DNA of 15,311 nt from Candidatus Niyogiibacteriota bacterium (GCA_016204155.1 JACQLG010000035.1:1-15311), one strand, 5' to 3'; counted from the first letter of the stretch, positions 1 to 7,009 are shown. Notes: generated by a model not told the origin, from the letters alone. A program made the numbers and translations.

Positions 1-6
1 CCTAGT

Positions 7-175
7 GTTTGGTAGTAATCGGACATATTATTATAATGCAAAATTTAAAAATCAAAATGTAAAATTACAATGCAAAATTTAAAATTTTTAATTTTACACT
101 GTTATTTTGAACTTTACACTTTACATTTTAAATTATAAGAAATTCTAACCATTAAAATACTGAAAACTACCAAAC
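7..175. repeat. Composite AT-rich palindrome after dnaK
   Basis: The region is bounded by a perfect 10-bp inverted repeat: GTTTGGTAGT at 7-16 and ACTACCAAAC at 166-175. The right copy ends on the first base of the dnaK stop codon. Inside, the left half carries reiterated words such as AATGCAAAATTTAAAA and AAAATGTAAAATT (35-84), and the right half carries their reverse complements (TTTTACACT, TTTACATTTT; 91-130), centred on AAAATTTT at 81-88. In dnaK mRNA this could fold into one long hairpin, so it may end the operon or protect the 3' end; that function is inferred. The rest of 1-174 holds no gene that I can support. Confidence 0.6.
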
Positions 176-2100
176 TATTTTTTTTGATCGTCATCCGATT
201 TACTATGAACATCCTCCGCTTCTACGTCACGGGTTTTTGCATCCCCTTCTTTCCCTGCCTTGTCCTCCGAAGCTCCAGCAGCAGCGGAGGAGGATTCCGC
301 TTGTTTGTATAATATCTCTCCTATGCGAGATAATGACTGCGATAATGCTTTTGACGCATTCTCTATTTCTTCCTTGCTGCCCGTATCTTTTATTTTTTTG
401 AGCGCTTCGATTTTGCTGTTCACGTCATCTTTCACTCCAACTTCAACCTTATCTCCCGCGTCTTTAAGCGATTTTTCCGCGGAATAGACAAGCGCATCTG
501 CGGAATTTCGAGCATCAACTGCTTCGCGCTTTTTTTTATCTTCCTCGGCATGGGCATCCGCATCTTTCTTCATCCTCTCTATCTCTTCTTTTGAAAGGCC
601 GCTTGACCCTTCAATGCGGACTGACTGCGATTTCCCGGTTGCCTTGTCTTTTGCGGATACGTTCAAAATGCCGTTTGCGTCAATATCAAACTTTACTTCC
701 ACCTGCGGGATGCCTCGGGGCGAGGGCGGAATGCCGTCAAGCATAAACCTGCCCAGAGTCTTGTTATCGCTTGCCATCTCGCGCTCTCCCTGGAGCACAT
801 GAATCTCAACTGACGTTTGATTGTCTGCCGCAGTCGAAAATACTTGAGTTCTATCAACCGGTATTGTCGTATTCTTATCGACAAGTCGCGTCATAACGCC
901 TCCAAGCGTCTCAAGGCCGAGCGAAAGAGGAGTTACATCAAGCAATAAAATATCTTTTACGTCGCCCTGAAGAATGCCTCCTTGTACTGCGGCTCCATCA
1001 GCAACTACCTCATCGGGATTAATTGATTTATTCGGTTCTTTCCCAAAAAGTTCCTGCACTGCTTTTTGAATAGCCGGCATCCGAGTCTGCCCTCCAACAA
1101 GGATGATCTCATCAATGTCAGAAAGTCCAAACCCAGCCTCTTTGACCGCGCGCTTTGTTATTTCAATGGAACGCGAAATATGCTCGGAAACGAGGTTATC
1201 GAGCTTTGCGCGGGTAAACTTAATCAGCAAATGCTTAGGGCCTGACGAATCAGACGTAATAAACGGAATATTTATCTCGGTCTCCGCAGTTGAAGATAAT
1301 TCGTGCTTCGCTTTTTCAGCGGAGTCTTTCAAGCGCTGAAGCGCTAACGTATCTTTTGAAATATCAACGCCGTTCTCTTTTTTAAACTCGTTCACAAGCC
1401 AGCCAATAATAAGCTGATCAAAATCATCTCCTCCCAAATGCGTATCTCCGTCCGTTGATTTAACTTCTATCGTATCTTGCGACACTTCAAGGACCGACAC
1501 ATCAAATGTCCCTCCTCCAAAATCATATACGACGATCTTCTCATCCTTTTTATTGTTCAGTCCATAGGCAAGAGCGGCGGCCGTCGGCTCGTTCAAGATA
1601 CGCCTTACTTTAAAACCAGCGATCTCTCCAGCGTCTTTTGTCGCTTTTCTCTGCGAGTCATCAAAATAGGCAGGCACGGTGATGATCGCTTCTTCTATCT
1701 TTCCCCCTAATTTTGCTTCTGCATCATGCTTCATTTTTTGAAGCACCATTGCTGATATTTCTTCGGGACGGTACCATTTTTCGCCCATCTTTACTTCAAC
1801 TCCTCCGGTAGACGATTCTTTCATCTCATACGGCATTAATTTTTTATCTTTCTGAACCTCGGCGTCTGAAAATTTTCGCCCGATGAAGCGCTTCACCGAA
1901 TAAATAGTATTATGAGGATTTGTAACTGCTTGCCGTTTTGCAAGGAGGCCAGCCAGGCGTTCACCAGCCTTTGAAAGCGCAATAATAGAAGGTGTTGTGC
2001 GAACGCCTTCCGCATTTTCCAATATTTTCGACTCACCGCCCTCTACAATCGCCATCGCGGAGTTGGTCGTACCCAAGTCAATTCCTAATATTTTTGCCAT
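175..2100 (-). CDS. dnaK: Molecular chaperone DnaK (Hsp70)
   Basis: ATP-dependent cytosolic Hsp70 chaperone that binds exposed hydrophobic peptides and works with GrpE and a J-protein. The 641-residue product is full length for the family. The nucleotide-binding domain starts with the phosphate-1 motif GIDLGTTNSA near residue 6, followed by the phosphate-2 region (YDFGGGTFDVS, about residues 193-203) and the adenosine-binding stretch ILVGGQTRMP. The substrate-binding domain contains TPLSLGLETLGG, and the end is a long helical lid plus a charged acidic tail (SKSDDDQKK). It is the last gene of hrcA-grpE-dnaK, 34 bases after grpE. No Shine-Dalgarno site is visible before the ATG; the upstream bases are AT-rich. 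The usual partner dnaJ is not seen here. Heat control is expected through the CIRCE site upstream of hrcA. Confidence 0.98.
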   Translation of the reverse strand: MAKILGIDLGTTNSAMAIVEGGESKILENAEGVRTTPSIIALSKAGERLAGLLAKRQAVTNPHNTIYSVKRFIGRKFSDAEVQKDKKLMPYEMKESSTGGVEVKMGEKWYRPEEISAMVLQKMKHDAEAKLGGKIEEAIITVPAYFDDSQRKATKDAGEIAGFKVRRILNEPTAAALAYGLNNKKDEKIVVYDFGGGTFDVSVLEVSQDTIEVKSTDGDTHLGGDDFDQLIIGWLVNEFKKENGVDISKDTLALQRLKDSAEKAKHELSSTAETEINIPFITSDSSGPKHLLIKFTRAKLDNLVSEHISRSIEITKRAVKEAGFGLSDIDEIILVGGQTRMPAIQKAVQELFGKEPNKSINPDEVVADGAAVQGGILQGDVKDILLLDVTPLSLGLETLGGVMTRLVDKNTTIPVDRTQVFSTAADNQTSVEIHVLQGEREMASDNKTLGRFMLDGIPPSPRGIPQVEVKFDIDANGILNVSAKDKATGKSQSVRIEGSSGLSKEEIERMKKDADAHAEEDKKKREAVDARNSADALVYSAEKSLKDAGDKVEVGVKDDVNSKIEALKKIKDTGSKEEIENASKALSQSLSRIGEILYKQAESSSAAAGASEDKAGKEGDAKTRDVEAEDVHSKSDDDQKK

Positions 2101-2134
2101 ATTGCATTATTTAAAAAAATTAATAACTAATGAT

Positions 2135-2713
2135 TTAACGACTAATTGATTTTTTAGCAAGTTTTACTTTGCTTGCTCGAATGACCTTGCCGTGCATCAT
2201 AAATCCTTTCTGAAGTTCTTCTGCAATCGTGCCTTCGGGCACTGCTGATTCCATTTCGCCAACGCTTTCATGTTTTGTGATATCAAACGACTCTCCTAAT
2301 TGTACCACTATCGCTTCTACTCCCCGCCTTTTTAAAGCGTCCTCAAACTGCGAGCGAATCATTGTAATGCCTCTGCGGACGTCATCAGACATGTCATGTT
2401 GAAGCGCAAGGTCAAAATTATCTAATACAGGAAGGATATCATAGACCATGTCTTCGGATGCGAATTTTGCTATCAGCTCGTTTCTCCGCGATTCATCTTT
2501 TTTATAATTTATAAGGTCTGCCTTTGCTCGCTGCCATCCTTCCAAATATTCCTGTTTTTCTTTTCTGCACGACGCGAGTTCTTTTTTTGCTTTTTTTAAC
2601 TTATCCGCCGCCGCATCTTCTTCTTCGTCAGCCTCAGCCTCAGCGAAGGCTGATTCGCCCTCATCTATAATCTCAATCTCTTCTTGATCATATTTTTTAT
2701 GAGGTTCGTTCAT
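2135..2713 (-). CDS. grpE: Nucleotide exchange factor GrpE
   Basis: GrpE drives ADP release from DnaK in the cytosol. The 192-residue product has a family-typical layout: an acidic disordered N-terminus (about residues 10-35, rich in E, D and A), a long charged coiled-coil helix (about 36-90, including KADLINYKKDESRR), and the C-terminal beta domain with ITKHESVGEM and a final KGFMMHGKVIRASKVKLAK stretch that matches the conserved GrpE signature. It begins 2 bases after the hrcA stop codon, so the two are probably translationally coupled. No Shine-Dalgarno motif precedes the ATG; the junction reads TAAGTATG. Confidence 0.97.
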   Translation of the reverse strand: MNEPHKKYDQEEIEIIDEGESAFAEAEADEEEDAAADKLKKAKKELASCRKEKQEYLEGWQRAKADLINYKKDESRRNELIAKFASEDMVYDILPVLDNFDLALQHDMSDDVRRGITMIRSQFEDALKRRGVEAIVVQLGESFDITKHESVGEMESAVPEGTIAEELQKGFMMHGKVIRASKVKLAKKSISR

Positions 2714-2715
2714 AC

Positions 2716-3378
2716 TTATTCAAGAAATCGCCGTACTATGCTCATACTATGCTTGTAATCCATGCGTTTCGGACCGAGCGCGATGATAACGCGCGAACGG
2801 TTCAGCCGTCCGAACACGGAACTGAAATGAACCGCTTCGGGGAACGGATTTTCCCTGCCGATAAGCACATGAGGTAACGACCCTTTATATTCGTAATAAT
2901 AATTGATTCTTTTCGGCGTATGTTCCACAAATGAAATGAACGCTCGAGCAACATCATGTTCGCGGAATTCCGGTTCTTTAAATATTTCCTCCATTCCGGC
3001 CCAGAAGATCTCATCGGGACGGTCCGCAAGCATTGCAAACATCCCTAATTCTTCCGCAAGCGTCCGCACAAAATCACGGGCATTTTTATTATGTGCCGGG
3101 CGCGCATCTTTTTTGCTTCGAGAAGGCATTTCCTTATCTAAAAGTTCATCTACAAAATGCCGGTATGCTTTGTCTGTAGGAATGCGGCCGGCTGACGTAT
3201 GCGGCTGTTCCAAATAACCGTCCTCATTAAGCTCCCCCATGACATGCCTGATGGTCGCGGGACTTACCTCGCCGCGTATTTTTTTGCAAATGCGCGCGGA
3301 AGATACCGGCTCTGCGGTTTCAATATAGTCACGGATAATATAATCCAAAATATCAAAATTCCGCTCTTTTGTGGTCAT
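2716..3378 (-). CDS. hrcA: Heat-inducible repressor HrcA, shortened form
   Basis: HrcA represses class I heat-shock genes by binding CIRCE operators, and its activity is tuned by chaperones. The N-terminal winged-helix region is clear (residues 1-75: ILDYIIRDYIETAEPVSS, SPATIRHVMGELNEDGYL, and the wing HTSAGRIPTDKAYRHFVD). The C-terminal end of the GAF-like domain is also present (IIALGPKRMDYKHSMSIVRRF). The protein has 220 residues against about 340 in typical HrcA. The loss lies in the middle, where the GAF-like domain and its inserted dimerisation segment normally sit. I chose the ATG at 3378: the frame stays open to 3435, but that extension would run through the CIRCE operator, and homology begins at MTTKERNFDILDYI. 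It heads hrcA-grpE-dnaK and is autoregulated by the operator just upstream. Confidence 0.93.
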   Translation of the reverse strand: MTTKERNFDILDYIIRDYIETAEPVSSARICKKIRGEVSPATIRHVMGELNEDGYLEQPHTSAGRIPTDKAYRHFVDELLDKEMPSRSKKDARPAHNKNARDFVRTLAEELGMFAMLADRPDEIFWAGMEEIFKEPEFREHDVARAFISFVEHTPKRINYYYEYKGSLPHVLIGRENPFPEAVHFSSVFGRLNRSRVIIALGPKRMDYKHSMSIVRRFLE

Positions 3379-3383
3379 TCTCC

Positions 3384-3413
3384 ATTGTAAACAAATTAGC
3401 ACTCTTATGTCAA
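3384..3413 (-). promoter_or_regulatory. Predicted promoter of hrcA-grpE-dnaK
   Basis: Reading leftward, a perfect -35 box TTGACA (3408-3413) is followed by an 18-base spacer and a -10 box TACAAT (3384-3389). Only five bases (GGAGA) separate the -10 box from the hrcA ATG, so transcription should start at or within a base of the start codon. The -35 box lies entirely inside the CIRCE spacer, so bound HrcA would exclude RNA polymerase. Confidence 0.7.
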
Positions 3414-3422
3414 GAGTGCTAA
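3396..3422. promoter_or_regulatory. CIRCE operator (HrcA binding site)
   Basis: A perfect inverted repeat, TTAGCACTC, nine bases, then GAGTGCTAA, is identical to the classic CIRCE consensus. It lies 17 bases upstream of the chosen hrcA start and overlaps the predicted promoter. It is the only copy seen in the window and is expected to control hrcA, grpE and dnaK together. The rightward penicillin-binding protein gene begins 88 bases to the right, so the operator could also influence that gene, but nothing in the sequence shows it. Confidence 0.97.
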
Positions 3423-3499
3423 TCATAGAATTCAACTGCAGTTATTGCTAGAAGTCTTTTTTAGCCGTAGGATTGATACAGACAATATCTCTTTGAAAT

Positions 3500-3505
3500 A
3501 GGAGG
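3500..3505 (+). promoter_or_regulatory. Strong Shine-Dalgarno site of the PBP gene
   Basis: AGGAGG lies five bases before the GTG at 3511 and fixes that codon as the start. It is the only strong ribosome binding site in the window. No convincing -35/-10 pair was found for this gene between 3423 and 3499. Confidence 0.85.
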
Positions 3506-3510
3506 AGACA

Positions 3511-5556
3511 GTGAAGAAGTTTTTATTACTCTTTGTCGGATTGATCGCTGGGGCTATTAGTGTAGGAAGTGGGCGTAGTTTATTCCATTTGCCGGATGTG
3601 GAAATTTTGCAGAATGTAAAGCCAAGAGAAGCAAGTTTTGTTTACTCGGCGGAAGATAAAATCATCGGCTGCTATACTACGGAAGAATTTAGAATTGTAT
3701 TGAAATCTGACGACGTTCCTCAACTGCTGGAAAAAGCGATCATATCGTCTGAAGATCGGCGTTTTTTTTCGCATCGCGGAGTTGACCCATGGGCGATTTT
3801 GCGGGCCGCTATCGCAGATGTGCGCGCGGGTAAAATTATCCAAGGCGGATCAACGATCACCCAGCAAGTGGCGAAAAATTGGCTGCTGACTCCCGATAAG
3901 ACATTCGGAAGAAAAGCGAAAGAGGCGCTCGTAGCGCTCGAGATCGAAACAAAGTTCACAAAAAAAGAGATCCTGACGCTCTATGTAAATACCGTTTTTT
4001 TGGGAAGAAGCAGTTATGGATTTGAGGCTGGAGCGAGATCTTTTTTCAAAAAATCGGTGGAAGATTTAAAAATCGAGGAAGCTGCCTTTTTGGTCGGTCT
4101 TATCAATTATCCCGCAACGAAAGAGCCTTTGAAAAGAAAAAATCGCGTACTTCGGCTCATGTATGAACAAAAATATATTACGTATGCCGAATATCAGAAA
4201 GCATACTATGCGCCGATACAATTAACGCCCTACGCACCGCCATGCAAAAACGAAGCTCCATATTTTATGGAAGAGATCAGAAAAACGTACAAGGACACGC
4301 TGCCCGTGCTGACAGGGGGGCTCACGTTTAAATCAACCCTTGATCCTGCTATTCAAAAAAAATCTGAAGACGCATTGAAAAACGGCTTAGAGAAGTATCG
4401 CGCAAAGCACCCGAAAAACGCGCAAAAGGTGCAAGGCGCTGTAGTAGTTCTCGATAAAGAAACCGCTGAGATCCGCGCAATGGTCGGCGGAGAAAATTTC
4501 CATACAAGTGAATTCAATAATGCCGTGCAGGCCAAACGCCAGCCCGGCTCTGCGTTCAAACCTTTTGCCGATGCGGCCTATCTCAAATATGTTTGCAAGA
4601 CGAGCCGCGAGCATTGCGGATTTAAAGATTCGCCATTCCCTGTTTCTATGGGCTCGGGCAGAGGGCTTCACTACGTTGAAAATTATCCTTATTCGCGTCT
4701 TCCACGATATCGCAGATTCGTGAATATGGATATCCAGCTTGCTGAATCGAGGAATGCCGCGACAATGTGGATGGCATTTGAAGTTAAAAGAGCTTGGGTG
4801 AGATTGCTTATGCCGCAGAAATTGACGGAGCATGAAGCAAAAAGAGAAGAAAGAATAGCTCATTTCAGGAGTCTCGGCTATAGCGCGGCAGGCGCATTAA
4901 GAGAGTATAAAGAGGAGCATGCGCTTATTGTAAGAGGGATACTGTGGGATCCTGAGGATGAAATGCGCTGGCTTTCTGATCTTGTAAAAGATATCGGAAT
5001 ACATTCAAAACTTGAACCATATCTTGTGACGGCGATCGGCGCTTCAGAAGTAAATCTTTTGGAGATGACGGCGGCTTTTATCTCTTTCGTAAACGGCGGA
5101 TATAAGGTGACGCCAACTATGGTTAGGGCGATCTACGATTCCAACATGAATCTCTTAATGACGCCGGAAAAAAAATCACCGGAGCCCGTATTTGTAAAGG
5201 GGTCCGACGAAGCAAGCATCAGAGAAAATGCGCGGATAGCCAATAATATGAAAGAACTTCTGCAGGGTGTTGTGGATTTGCCGACCGGCACAGCCCATGC
5301 TTTGAGGAAAAGTTTCCCAGAGGGAGATATTGCCTGTAAAACTGGCACAGCTACAAATAGGAAATCGGGAGGCGTGGCAGTGCCGACCGACAATTGGATA
5401 ATTTGTTTGACTCAAAAATATGCAGTTGGCGTGTGGATTGGTCTTTCTGACAAGGAAAACCTTGGCAGTAGGCAGACCGGCGCGGTAAACGCCTTGCCTA
5501 TTTTTGAAGAGTTGATGCGCGGCTTGATCGATCCCCAAGAAAAATTTGAACCCTGA
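3511..5556 (+). CDS. Class A penicillin-binding protein (GT51 + transpeptidase)
   Basis: Bifunctional peptidoglycan synthase that polymerises lipid II and cross-links stem peptides at the outer face of the membrane. The 681 residues comprise an N-terminal membrane anchor (about residues 3-20), a GT51 domain (about 45-220), and a transpeptidase domain (about 285-660). The GT51 domain contains the catalytic Glu81 in SSEDRRFFSHRGVDP, then QGGSTITQQVAKN and RKAKEALVALEIE. All three penicillin-binding motifs are present: SAFK with Ser347 and Lys350, SRN at 413-415, and KTG at 610-612. About 80 residues separate SRN from the next recognisable block (GIHSKLEPYLVTAIGASEV, from 496), clearly more than usual, so a charged insertion is likely. 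It starts with GTG behind a strong AGGAGG. It is monocistronic, divergent from hrcA and convergent with rpsI. Family is certain; the paralogue name (pbpA, mrcA, pbpC-like) is not. Confidence 0.95.
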   Translation: MKKFLLLFVGLIAGAISVGSGRSLFHLPDVEILQNVKPREASFVYSAEDKIIGCYTTEEFRIVLKSDDVPQLLEKAIISSEDRRFFSHRGVDPWAILRAAIADVRAGKIIQGGSTITQQVAKNWLLTPDKTFGRKAKEALVALEIETKFTKKEILTLYVNTVFLGRSSYGFEAGARSFFKKSVEDLKIEEAAFLVGLINYPATKEPLKRKNRVLRLMYEQKYITYAEYQKAYYAPIQLTPYAPPCKNEAPYFMEEIRKTYKDTLPVLTGGLTFKSTLDPAIQKKSEDALKNGLEKYRAKHPKNAQKVQGAVVVLDKETAEIRAMVGGENFHTSEFNNAVQAKRQPGSAFKPFADAAYLKYVCKTSREHCGFKDSPFPVSMGSGRGLHYVENYPYSRLPRYRRFVNMDIQLAESRNAATMWMAFEVKRAWVRLLMPQKLTEHEAKREERIAHFRSLGYSAAGALREYKEEHALIVRGILWDPEDEMRWLSDLVKDIGIHSKLEPYLVTAIGASEVNLLEMTAAFISFVNGGYKVTPTMVRAIYDSNMNLLMTPEKKSPEPVFVKGSDEASIRENARIANNMKELLQGVVDLPTGTAHALRKSFPEGDIACKTGTATNRKSGGVAVPTDNWIICLTQKYAVGVWIGLSDKENLGSRQTGAVNALPIFEELMRGLIDPQEKFEP

Positions 5557-5567
5557 AAAATCGCATA

Positions 5568-5600
5568 CCCCGCAATAATAATTGCGGGGAGTTTTTATTT
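5568..5600 (+). terminator. Rho-independent terminator of the PBP gene
   Basis: A perfect 9-bp stem, CCCCGCAAT (5568-5576) and ATTGCGGGG (5581-5589), closes a 4-base loop and is followed by A and GTTTTTATTT. It begins 11 bases after the PBP stop codon. Read leftward, the stem is followed by TATGCGATTTTT, a weaker U-tract, so it might also stop transcription coming from rpsI. Confidence 0.88.
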
Positions 5601-5650
5601 CCGGGCAACAAAAGCCATTGCTTTCACTCTTTCGAAAAGCGTAGGGTGTC

Positions 5651-5666
5651 GCAAACTCTCGTTTGC
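5651..5666. other. Short perfect hairpin downstream of rpsI
   Basis: GCAAAC (5651-5656) and GTTTGC (5661-5666) form a perfect 6-bp stem with a TCTC loop, 27 bases after the rpsI stop codon when read leftward. No uridine tract follows directly, so a terminator or RNA-processing role is only a possibility. Confidence 0.35.
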
Positions 5667-5667
5667 T

Positions 5668-5687
5668 TCCTTCGACTACGCTCAGGA
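5668..5687. repeat. REP-like element TCCTTCGACTACGCTCAGGA
   Basis: This 20-base sequence has palindromic ends (TCCT and AGGA) and a partly complementary interior. From memory, near-identical sequences recur as dispersed intergenic elements in many environmental bacteria, and when read through they give a spurious LSVVEGS peptide; that peptide is encoded here on the minus strand. It lies in the convergent gap between the PBP gene and rpsI. Only one copy is in the window, so its dispersed nature cannot be shown here. Confidence 0.5.
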
Positions 5688-5693
5688 TCAAAA

Positions 5694-6146
5694 CTAACGT
5701 TTTGACCACTGCGGGGCTTTCCTCGCTTTCTTCAAACCGAATTTGCGGCGCTCTTTCATGCGCGGGTCGCGCTTTAAGTAGCCTGGGCGTTTGAGTTTCT
5801 TTCTGATGCTTTCATCTTCCTTGACGAGCGCACGCGCGATCCCGTGGCGAATGGCCTCTGCCTGACCCCGTATACCTCCTCCTTCCACTTTGACCGTCGC
5901 GTGATATGATTCTTTCTTTGCTTTTTCAAAAGGCGCAAACACGGTTTTTTTGAGCTCGTCGGACGAAAAGTATTGCGCTAGTGACTTTCCGTTTATTATG
6001 ATATCGGGCGTTTTTTGCTTGTCATCAAAAACAATGCGCACACGGGCAGACGCGGTCTTTCTCCGCCCAACAGCTTCAATATATCTGCCGGCATCCGGCT
6101 TCTTGGATACTTTTTGAGGTTTCTTTTTTTTAATTGATGTAATCAT
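5694..6146 (-). CDS. rpsI: 30S ribosomal protein S9
   Basis: Small-subunit protein whose C-terminal tail reaches the P-site tRNA. The 150-residue product has an N-terminal lysine-rich extension of about 20 residues, then the S9 fold: YIEAVGRRKTASARVRI, GGGIRGQAEAIRHGIARAL, and the C-terminal DPRMKERRKFGLKKARKAPQ followed by the conserved terminal SKR. It starts 7 bases after rplM, the usual pairing, and is the last gene of the ribosomal cluster. No Shine-Dalgarno site is seen before the ATG. Confidence 0.98.
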   Translation of the reverse strand: MITSIKKKKPQKVSKKPDAGRYIEAVGRRKTASARVRIVFDDKQKTPDIIINGKSLAQYFSSDELKKTVFAPFEKAKKESYHATVKVEGGGIRGQAEAIRHGIARALVKEDESIRKKLKRPGYLKRDPRMKERRKFGLKKARKAPQWSKR

Positions 6147-6153
6147 AATACAT

Positions 6154-6525
6154 TCAGTTTGTTATGGTAAGATATTGCATATAGCGCTTGCGCAATTTGT
6201 TTTTAGGCAGCATCCCCCATATGGCTCTGCGGATTATCTCGCGCGAATCTCTCCTCAATTGCTCTTCAATTGTCCGTTTTTTAAGCCCGGAAGGATACCC
6301 TGTGTAGCGATTGTATATTTTTTGCTTTATTTTTTTCCCGCTTACGCGTATCTTCGAAGCATTCACGATCGTAATGCTGCGAGGCACAAACACATGGCGT
6401 TCGTAGGACGGATCGTTCTTTCCCGTTAATTCAAACGCCATACGGCTGGCAAACCGCCCCAGTATCTGACCGGATGCATCAATAGTCTTCTCATTTTTTA
6501 ATTTTTTTATTGTTTTTTTTACCAT
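6154..6525 (-). CDS. rplM: 50S ribosomal protein L13, short form
   Basis: Early-assembling large-subunit protein. Family blocks are clear: IDASGQILGRFASRMA, the IVNASKIRVSGKK region, YNRYTGYPSGLKKRTIEE, and AIWGMLPKNKLRKRYM. I chose the ATG at 6525, giving 123 residues. The frame stays open upstream to 6564, but that extension is encoded by an AT-rich repeat and has no similarity to L13. Compared with E. coli L13 (142 residues) it lacks roughly the last 17 residues and part of the N-terminus. No Shine-Dalgarno site precedes it; the bases just upstream belong to the arm of a long palindrome. rpsI follows after 7 bases. Confidence 0.95.
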   Translation of the reverse strand: MVKKTIKKLKNEKTIDASGQILGRFASRMAFELTGKNDPSYERHVFVPRSITIVNASKIRVSGKKIKQKIYNRYTGYPSGLKKRTIEEQLRRDSREIIRRAIWGMLPKNKLRKRYMQYLTITN

Positions 6526-6529
6526 AAAA

Positions 6530-6656
6530 ATGTCCAGATTCAAAATGCAAAAATCAAAATGCAAAATTGAGGTTTAGAAAATTTATTATGTAAATTTTCA
6601 TTATTTTTAAAATTTTACATTGTCAGTTTACATTTTGATATTTACATTTTTCATTA
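6530..6656. repeat. Long palindromic intergenic element between rplQ and rplM
   Basis: The left arm (about 6530-6569) repeats the unit CAAAATGCAAAAAT. The right arm (about 6611-6655) is its imperfect reverse complement (TTTTACATTG, TTTACATTTTGAT, TTTACATTTTTCATT), with roughly three quarters of positions able to pair. The centre has a perfect 9-bp stem, GAAAATTTA (6577-6585) and TAAATTTTC (6591-6599), with a 5-base loop. The structure fills nearly all of the 134-base gap and ends a few bases before the rplM start codon. Its words resemble those of the element after dnaK. No ORF here looks real. Confidence 0.65.
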
Positions 6657-6659
6657 TTA

Positions 6660-7007
6660 TTAGACAAACTCAATAACCGCCATTTTTGCGTTATCTCCTT
6701 TGCGGGAATTTTTCTTCATGACGCGCGTATATCCTCCTCTGCGGTCCTTGTACCGCCGACCTAATTCGTCAAATAATTTTTTTACCGAACGCGAATCAAG
6801 CACGCGCGCCGACTCCCTCCGCGCATGGAGCGTTCCTATTTTGGCCCATGTTATCTGACGCGCTACTTCACTTTGTACTACTTTTGCCTTGAGGAGCGTA
6901 GTCTCTATTTTCTCATGCAAAATAAGCGAACGCGTGAGGCCTTTTAAGAGGGCGATACGCGCGCTTTTCTTTCTTTTTAAAATTTTCCCTTTCTTTCTAT
7001 GCCTCAT
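6660..7007 (-). CDS. rplQ: 50S ribosomal protein L17
   Basis: Large-subunit protein near the exit tunnel. The 115 residues match the bacterial L17 core: MRHRKKGKILKRKKSARIAL, LTRSLILHEKIETTLLKAK, and GGYTRVMKKNSRKGDNAKMA, ending in the IEFV strand. It starts 2 bases after the rpoA stop codon, as in the standard alpha operon, with a TAAGTATG stop-start junction and no Shine-Dalgarno site. A long palindrome separates it from rplM. Confidence 0.98.
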   Translation of the reverse strand: MRHRKKGKILKRKKSARIALLKGLTRSLILHEKIETTLLKAKVVQSEVARQITWAKIGTLHARRESARVLDSRSVKKLFDELGRRYKDRRGGYTRVMKKNSRKGDNAKMAVIEFV

Positions 7008-7009
7008 AC

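Noticed and set aside
2101..2134. Internal promoter for dnaK from the AATAAT box five bases before its ATG
   Set aside because: No -35-like hexamer lies 16-18 bases upstream, and such boxes are common by chance in this AT-rich gap.
3379..3435. Upstream start for hrcA
   Set aside because: The added 19 residues would be encoded by the promoter and CIRCE operator, and HrcA homology starts at the ATG at 3378.
3441..3499. Promoter for the PBP gene
   Set aside because: Candidates such as TTGCTA (3445-3450) and CAATAT (3483-3488) are not at an acceptable spacing, so none was called.
5176..5709. A 177-residue open frame on the minus strand across the PBP 3' end and the intergenic gap
   Set aside because: It runs antisense to the conserved transpeptidase region, through the terminator and the REP-like element (giving the LSVVEGS artefact peptide). 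It has no recognisable protein features.
6526..6564. Upstream extension of rplM
   Set aside because: The extra 13 residues are encoded by the AT-rich palindrome and lack L13 similarity; the protein aligns from the ATG at 6525.
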